Below, in pieces: positions 6,161 to 7,903 of a stretch of DNA of 7,903 nt (the stretch's first letter is position 1; each line of letters begins with the position of its first letter). The position numbers were made by a program, and so were the translations under genes. The notes below the pieces were generated by a model. The model did not search any database. It was not told where the DNA came from and saw nothing but the letters and a program-made list of their open reading frames with translations. The stretch is from Thermoprotei archaeon ex4572_64 (GTDB lineage: Archaea; Thermoproteota; Thermoprotei; Thermoproteales; Thermocladiaceae): contig NJDF01000006.1 in the NCBI GenBank assembly GCA_002254895.1, positions 1 through 7,903 of the forward strand, in the 5' to 3' direction.

Positions 6161-6685
6161 ATGTATATTCTTCAAGACCATGTTCGTGAATATTTTAGAA
6201 AACGTCTAGGTATTGTCATTAAGGACTGTGCACCTAAATCAATACGTAAAGTTAGGACTATTTATCAAGATCTAAACTGTAAATACTTGATAACTATTGG
6301 AGATATAGTAACTGAGAATGTATGTAGGTACTGGAAAATACCAAACATAGCAATTATTGATTTTAAATCTCAAAGAAGACCTTACAGAACTGAAATTTCA
6401 AAATTCACTACCGTACTTGTTCTTGAAAATCCTAGATCAACCATATCTTCAATTAGTGAAGACATGATATGTAAAGTCTTCAAGTTAATGTCTAGTAAAA
6501 ATTTAAAAATATTGATAGTTGTTGATGGTGAGGAAGATCTACTTGCCATACCTTCAATACTGTACTCACCTTCACGTTCACTAGTTCTTTACGGTCTTTT
6601 TAATGAATTGATAGTTATACCTACATGTACTGACTATAAGCTTGCAGTACTTAAGCTATACTCACTACTTATAAGAAAGTACTGA
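6161..6685 (+). CDS. GTP-dependent dephospho-CoA kinase (DUF359)
   Basis: A 174-residue protein of the archaeal DUF359 family. The family has been shown in Thermococcus to phosphorylate dephospho-CoA with GTP, the last step of archaeal CoA synthesis. The defining blocks are in order: LITIGDIVTENV at about 43-54, NIAIIDFKSQRR at about 62-73, and VVDGEEDLLAIPSILYSP at about 120-137 with the invariant GEEDLL, followed by LVLYGLFNELIVI at about 141-153. The acidic residues of GDIV, IIDFK and GEEDLL are the probable metal- and nucleotide-binding positions. Length agrees with the family (about 160-190). The YG-Q-P-G-G-V block usual in relatives is changed here to YGLFNELIV. The ATG is supported by the TATA spacing. 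Its stop is followed after four bases by a tiny ORF. Confidence 0.9.
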   Translation: MYILQDHVREYFRKRLGIVIKDCAPKSIRKVRTIYQDLNCKYLITIGDIVTENVCRYWKIPNIAIIDFKSQRRPYRTEISKFTTVLVLENPRSTISSISEDMICKVFKLMSSKNLKILIVVDGEEDLLAIPSILYSPSRSLVLYGLFNELIVIPTCTDYKLAVLKLYSLLIRKY

Positions 6686-6689
6686 GGAA

Positions 6690-6797
6690 ATGAAAGTGTT
6701 AATTCTACATCTTCACGGCTTCTCAATAATTCGTAGGGATTTAGAGATCAGTAAGGTATCAAGTTTACACGACTTCATAGATTTATTGAGAAGTTGA
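6690..6797 (+). CDS. Possible 35-residue ORF downstream of the kinase gene
   Basis: ATG 6690-6692 begins four bases after the kinase stop and is preceded by GAGG, a plausible ribosome site for a coupled second gene. The product begins MKVLILHLHGFSIIRRDLE and ends at TGA 6795-6797. I recognise no family. The N-terminal strand looks like the start of an alpha/beta enzyme, so this could be a decayed or truncated gene as easily as a true small protein. Its stop lies directly against the inverted repeat that closes the GC-rich RNA candidate on the opposite strand. Confidence is low because 35 codons can be open by chance. Confidence 0.35.
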   Translation: MKVLILHLHGFSIIRRDLEISKVSSLHDFIDLLRS

Positions 6798-6955
6798 GTG
6801 GTCCGCACTACCTCGTGGGTAAGTGTAACCCCTCTTCTGTACTGTTTATCTCAGGTCCTACCCAGACCATCCCCCACGGCAGTTCATCGGTCTCTACTTG
6901 GACCACCGCCCCTTGACGGGTTTTACCCCGAGGGTTGGACTCGCTAGGCGGGTCT
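6798..6955 (-). ncRNA. GC-rich structured RNA candidate, possibly a minimal RNase P-like RNA
   Basis: Bases 6801-6950 are about 58% G+C in an otherwise AT-rich window and contain no convincing frame. Pairings are nested: GTGGTCC 6798-6804 with GGACCAC 6900-6906; ACTACC 6807-6812 with GGCAGT 6878-6883; and GTGGG 6815-6819 with CCCAC 6873-6877. A separate hairpin stack lies at about 6904-6953, with CGGG/CCCG at its tip. I favour the minus strand: TTTAAAAG at 6975-6982 predicts a start at about 6954, exactly where the GC-rich part begins, and a C/D sRNA lies upstream on the same strand. Minus-strand bases about 6853-6825 read AGATAAAC, ACAGAA and GGGTTA, resembling conserved regions IV and V of RNase P RNA. 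However, I find no clear conserved region I and the helix order does not fit, so that identity is tentative. The ends are estimates. Confidence 0.6.
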
Positions 6956-6974
6956 GAAGATTATATTGTTCTAG

Positions 6975-6982
6975 CTTTTAAA
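6975..6982 (-). promoter_or_regulatory. TATA box of the GC-rich RNA candidate
   Basis: TTTAAAAG on the minus strand, with an A-rich stretch just upstream. The centre, about 6979, is 25-26 bases before 6954, where the G+C-rich segment begins. It lies between the C/D sRNA and this RNA, so the two can be transcribed separately. Confidence 0.55.
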
Positions 6983-6991
6983 TTTCTTCTC

Positions 6992-7049
6992 CTAATCAGT
7001 GAGAGGAAGATTCATCAGAACTCAGTGCGACCGAAAGTTCATCACTATG
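6992..7049 (-). ncRNA. Box C/D guide sRNA with canonical boxes, target unassigned
   Basis: On the minus strand the order is box C GTGATGA (7039-7045), a 13-base guide (7026-7038), box D' CTGA (7022-7025), a 3-base spacer, box C' CTGATGA (7012-7018), a 12-base guide (7000-7011), and box D CTGA (6996-6999). Box C to box D spans 50 bases. All four boxes match consensus, apart from the first base of C'. The D' guide would pair with UGCGACCGAAAGU and the D guide with UGAGAGGAAGAU. By the box-plus-five rule both methylated bases would be A. I cannot assign these targets from memory. Short CTA/TAG segments just outside boxes C and D could close the terminal stem. A TATA-like TTTTATGA sits about 26 bases before the expected 5' end. 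The ends are estimated at three to four bases outside the boxes. Confidence 0.82.
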
Positions 7050-7058
7050 TAGAGTACT

Positions 7059-7067
7059 CTTTTTAAG
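7059..7067 (+). promoter_or_regulatory. TATA box of the lysK gene
   Basis: CTTTTTAAG centres about 33 bases before the ATG at 7096, giving a predicted leader of a few bases. It overlaps the region between the sRNA promoter and the sRNA itself on the other strand, so lysK and the sRNA have interlocked divergent promoters. Confidence 0.45.
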
Positions 7068-7071
7068 AGAT

Positions 7072-7079
7072 TCATAAAA
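7072..7079 (-). promoter_or_regulatory. TATA-like element of the second C/D sRNA
   Basis: TTTTATGA on the minus strand is about 26 bases before the expected sRNA 5' end near 7049. A second AT-rich element (CTTAAAAAG at 7059-7067 read on this strand) is too close to box C to be its TATA box. Confidence 0.4.
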
Positions 7080-7095
7080 CCTAAGTTTGAACTTA

Positions 7096-7903
7096 ATGTT
7101 TAGTCATGATTTTAAGATTGAGATGTTAATGAAGGCTGTTAAAATATACTCACCTACAGGTCATGAGAGAATGATGTTGGTAATGTAATTGCTATTAGAG
7201 GTAAGGGAGATCCAACTCTCTGGCTTCACGCACATATGGACACTGTTCCCGGCTATTTAGAGGTCAAGTTAAGTAATGGTAAGCTTTACGGTAGAGGTGC
7301 ATGTGATGATAAGGCATCACTTTTAGCTATGGCTTTTGCTTTCCTAGAAGTTGAGGAGATTAGAGGAACTTTAATGTATGTAGGTGTTGTTGATGAGGAA
7401 GGAGATAGTTCAGGTACTAGATACTTAATTGAAAATGCAGGTAAAAGCATACCTAAACCTAACGCCATCATTATTGGTGAACCTACAGGTCTTGATAAGA
7501 TAGTAACTACTTATAGAGGTGGCTTTATTGTTAAAGTGAAGGTTAAGTCTAGAGGTGGTCATGCATCAAGCCCCATAACTACTACAAATCCTATAGTTAA
7601 AGTTTACGAAATTTACAATAAGTTGTGTAGATTGTTAAGTGTAGGAAATGCTTACGATTCAATAAGTATAACACCTACAGTAATTAAGGGTGGTGATTTT
7701 GAAAATAAAATACCAACCACGTGTGAGATGATTTTAAACATTAGAATACCTCCAAAGACTAATTGTTTGGAAGTATTAGAGAGACTTAACAGATTTATTA
7801 AAGAGTTAAGCATTGATAACTCTACATCAATCACCTACTCTAGATGTATCGAACCTGTAAATCTACGTATTGATAATCCCATAGCTAGAGCAGTAACTAG
7901 AGC
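7096..7903 (+). pseudogene. lysK: LysK-type [LysW]-lysine/ornithine hydrolase, frame-disrupted and cut by window end
   Basis: Members of this M20 metallopeptidase branch release lysine (or ornithine) from the carrier protein LysW. From ATG 7096 the frame gives MFSHDFKIEMLMKAVKIYSPTGHER, the expected N-terminal helix, then stops at TAA 7186-7188. The catalytic part continues in another frame from about 7167 to the window end, beginning DVGNVIAIRGKGDPTL. It shows HAHMDTVPG (metal His at 7233-7235, Asp at 7239-7241), GRGACDDK (bridging Asp at 7305-7307), DEEGDSSG (Glu pair at 7395-7400), GEPTGLDK (Glu at 7479-7481) and YRGG. Relatives have about 20 more residues between SPTGHE and GN, so the simplest explanation is a deletion of roughly 60 bases (length 3n+1) near 7171-7176, in the genome or in the assembly. 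The last metal His lies beyond the window. Family assignment is firm; loss of function is inference. Confidence 0.82.

Noticed and set aside
6798..6955. tRNA, 5S rRNA or SRP RNA as the identity of the GC-rich block
   Set aside because: No T-loop or acceptor pattern, no 5S core, and no SRP helix 8 GGAAG-type motif is present; the length is also too short for archaeal SRP RNA.
7167..7238. A functional lysK start inside the second frame
   Set aside because: The first ATG in that frame lies within HAHMD, after the first metal-binding His, so a product starting there would not be active.
1..7903. CRISPR arrays, insertion sequences, integration sites or toxin-antitoxin pairs
   Set aside because: I see no spaced direct repeats, transposase motifs, terminal inverted repeats or tRNA-linked duplications anywhere in the window.

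Overview
The window reads as chromosome of a thermophilic archaeon, most likely Thermoproteota (crenarchaeal). Base composition is AT-rich. Genes are tightly packed, and starts are often leaderless, lying 24-31 bases after a TATA box. The recognisable proteins are archaeal: an RpiA C-terminus, an M29 aminopeptidase, a DUF359/GTP-dependent dephospho-CoA kinase and a LysK-type hydrolase of the LysW lysine pathway. A box C/D guide RNA matches the 5' end of archaeal 16S rRNA. I cannot name the genus.

Layout. Positions 3-314 (+) hold the end of rpiA. Positions 377-2401 (+) hold a large surface protein anchored at one or both ends by membrane segments. Positions 2398-3323 (-) hold two unknown genes joined by an ATGA overlap; they face away from the M29 aminopeptidase at 3377-4489 (+) across one compact TATA region. 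Positions 4486-6094 (-) form a run of three unknown genes, two encoding small Cys-pair, probably zinc-binding proteins. A box C/D sRNA is embedded at the start of the last of these. The dephospho-CoA kinase (6161-6685, +) runs divergently from that run and is followed by a tiny ORF (6690-6797). Next comes an RNA-rich gap: a GC-rich structured RNA candidate (about 6798-6955, -) and a second box C/D sRNA (about 6992-7049, -). The window ends in a lysK gene (7096-7903, +) that is not intact: its N-terminal and catalytic parts are in different frames and about 20 residues are missing between them.

Main points of interest. (1) The C/D sRNA at about 4760-4818 has both guides complementary to the first 55 or so bases of 16S rRNA, has its own TATA box, and contains the start codon of the neighbouring ORF in its C' box. 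(2) The 58% GC RNA candidate has long-range helices and partial RNase P-like motifs but does not fit the normal RNase P layout. (3) The second C/D sRNA has canonical boxes and no assigned target. (4) lysK is broken. The rest is metabolic and unknown genes in a very compact arrangement, including two convergent pairs whose stop codons overlap each other.
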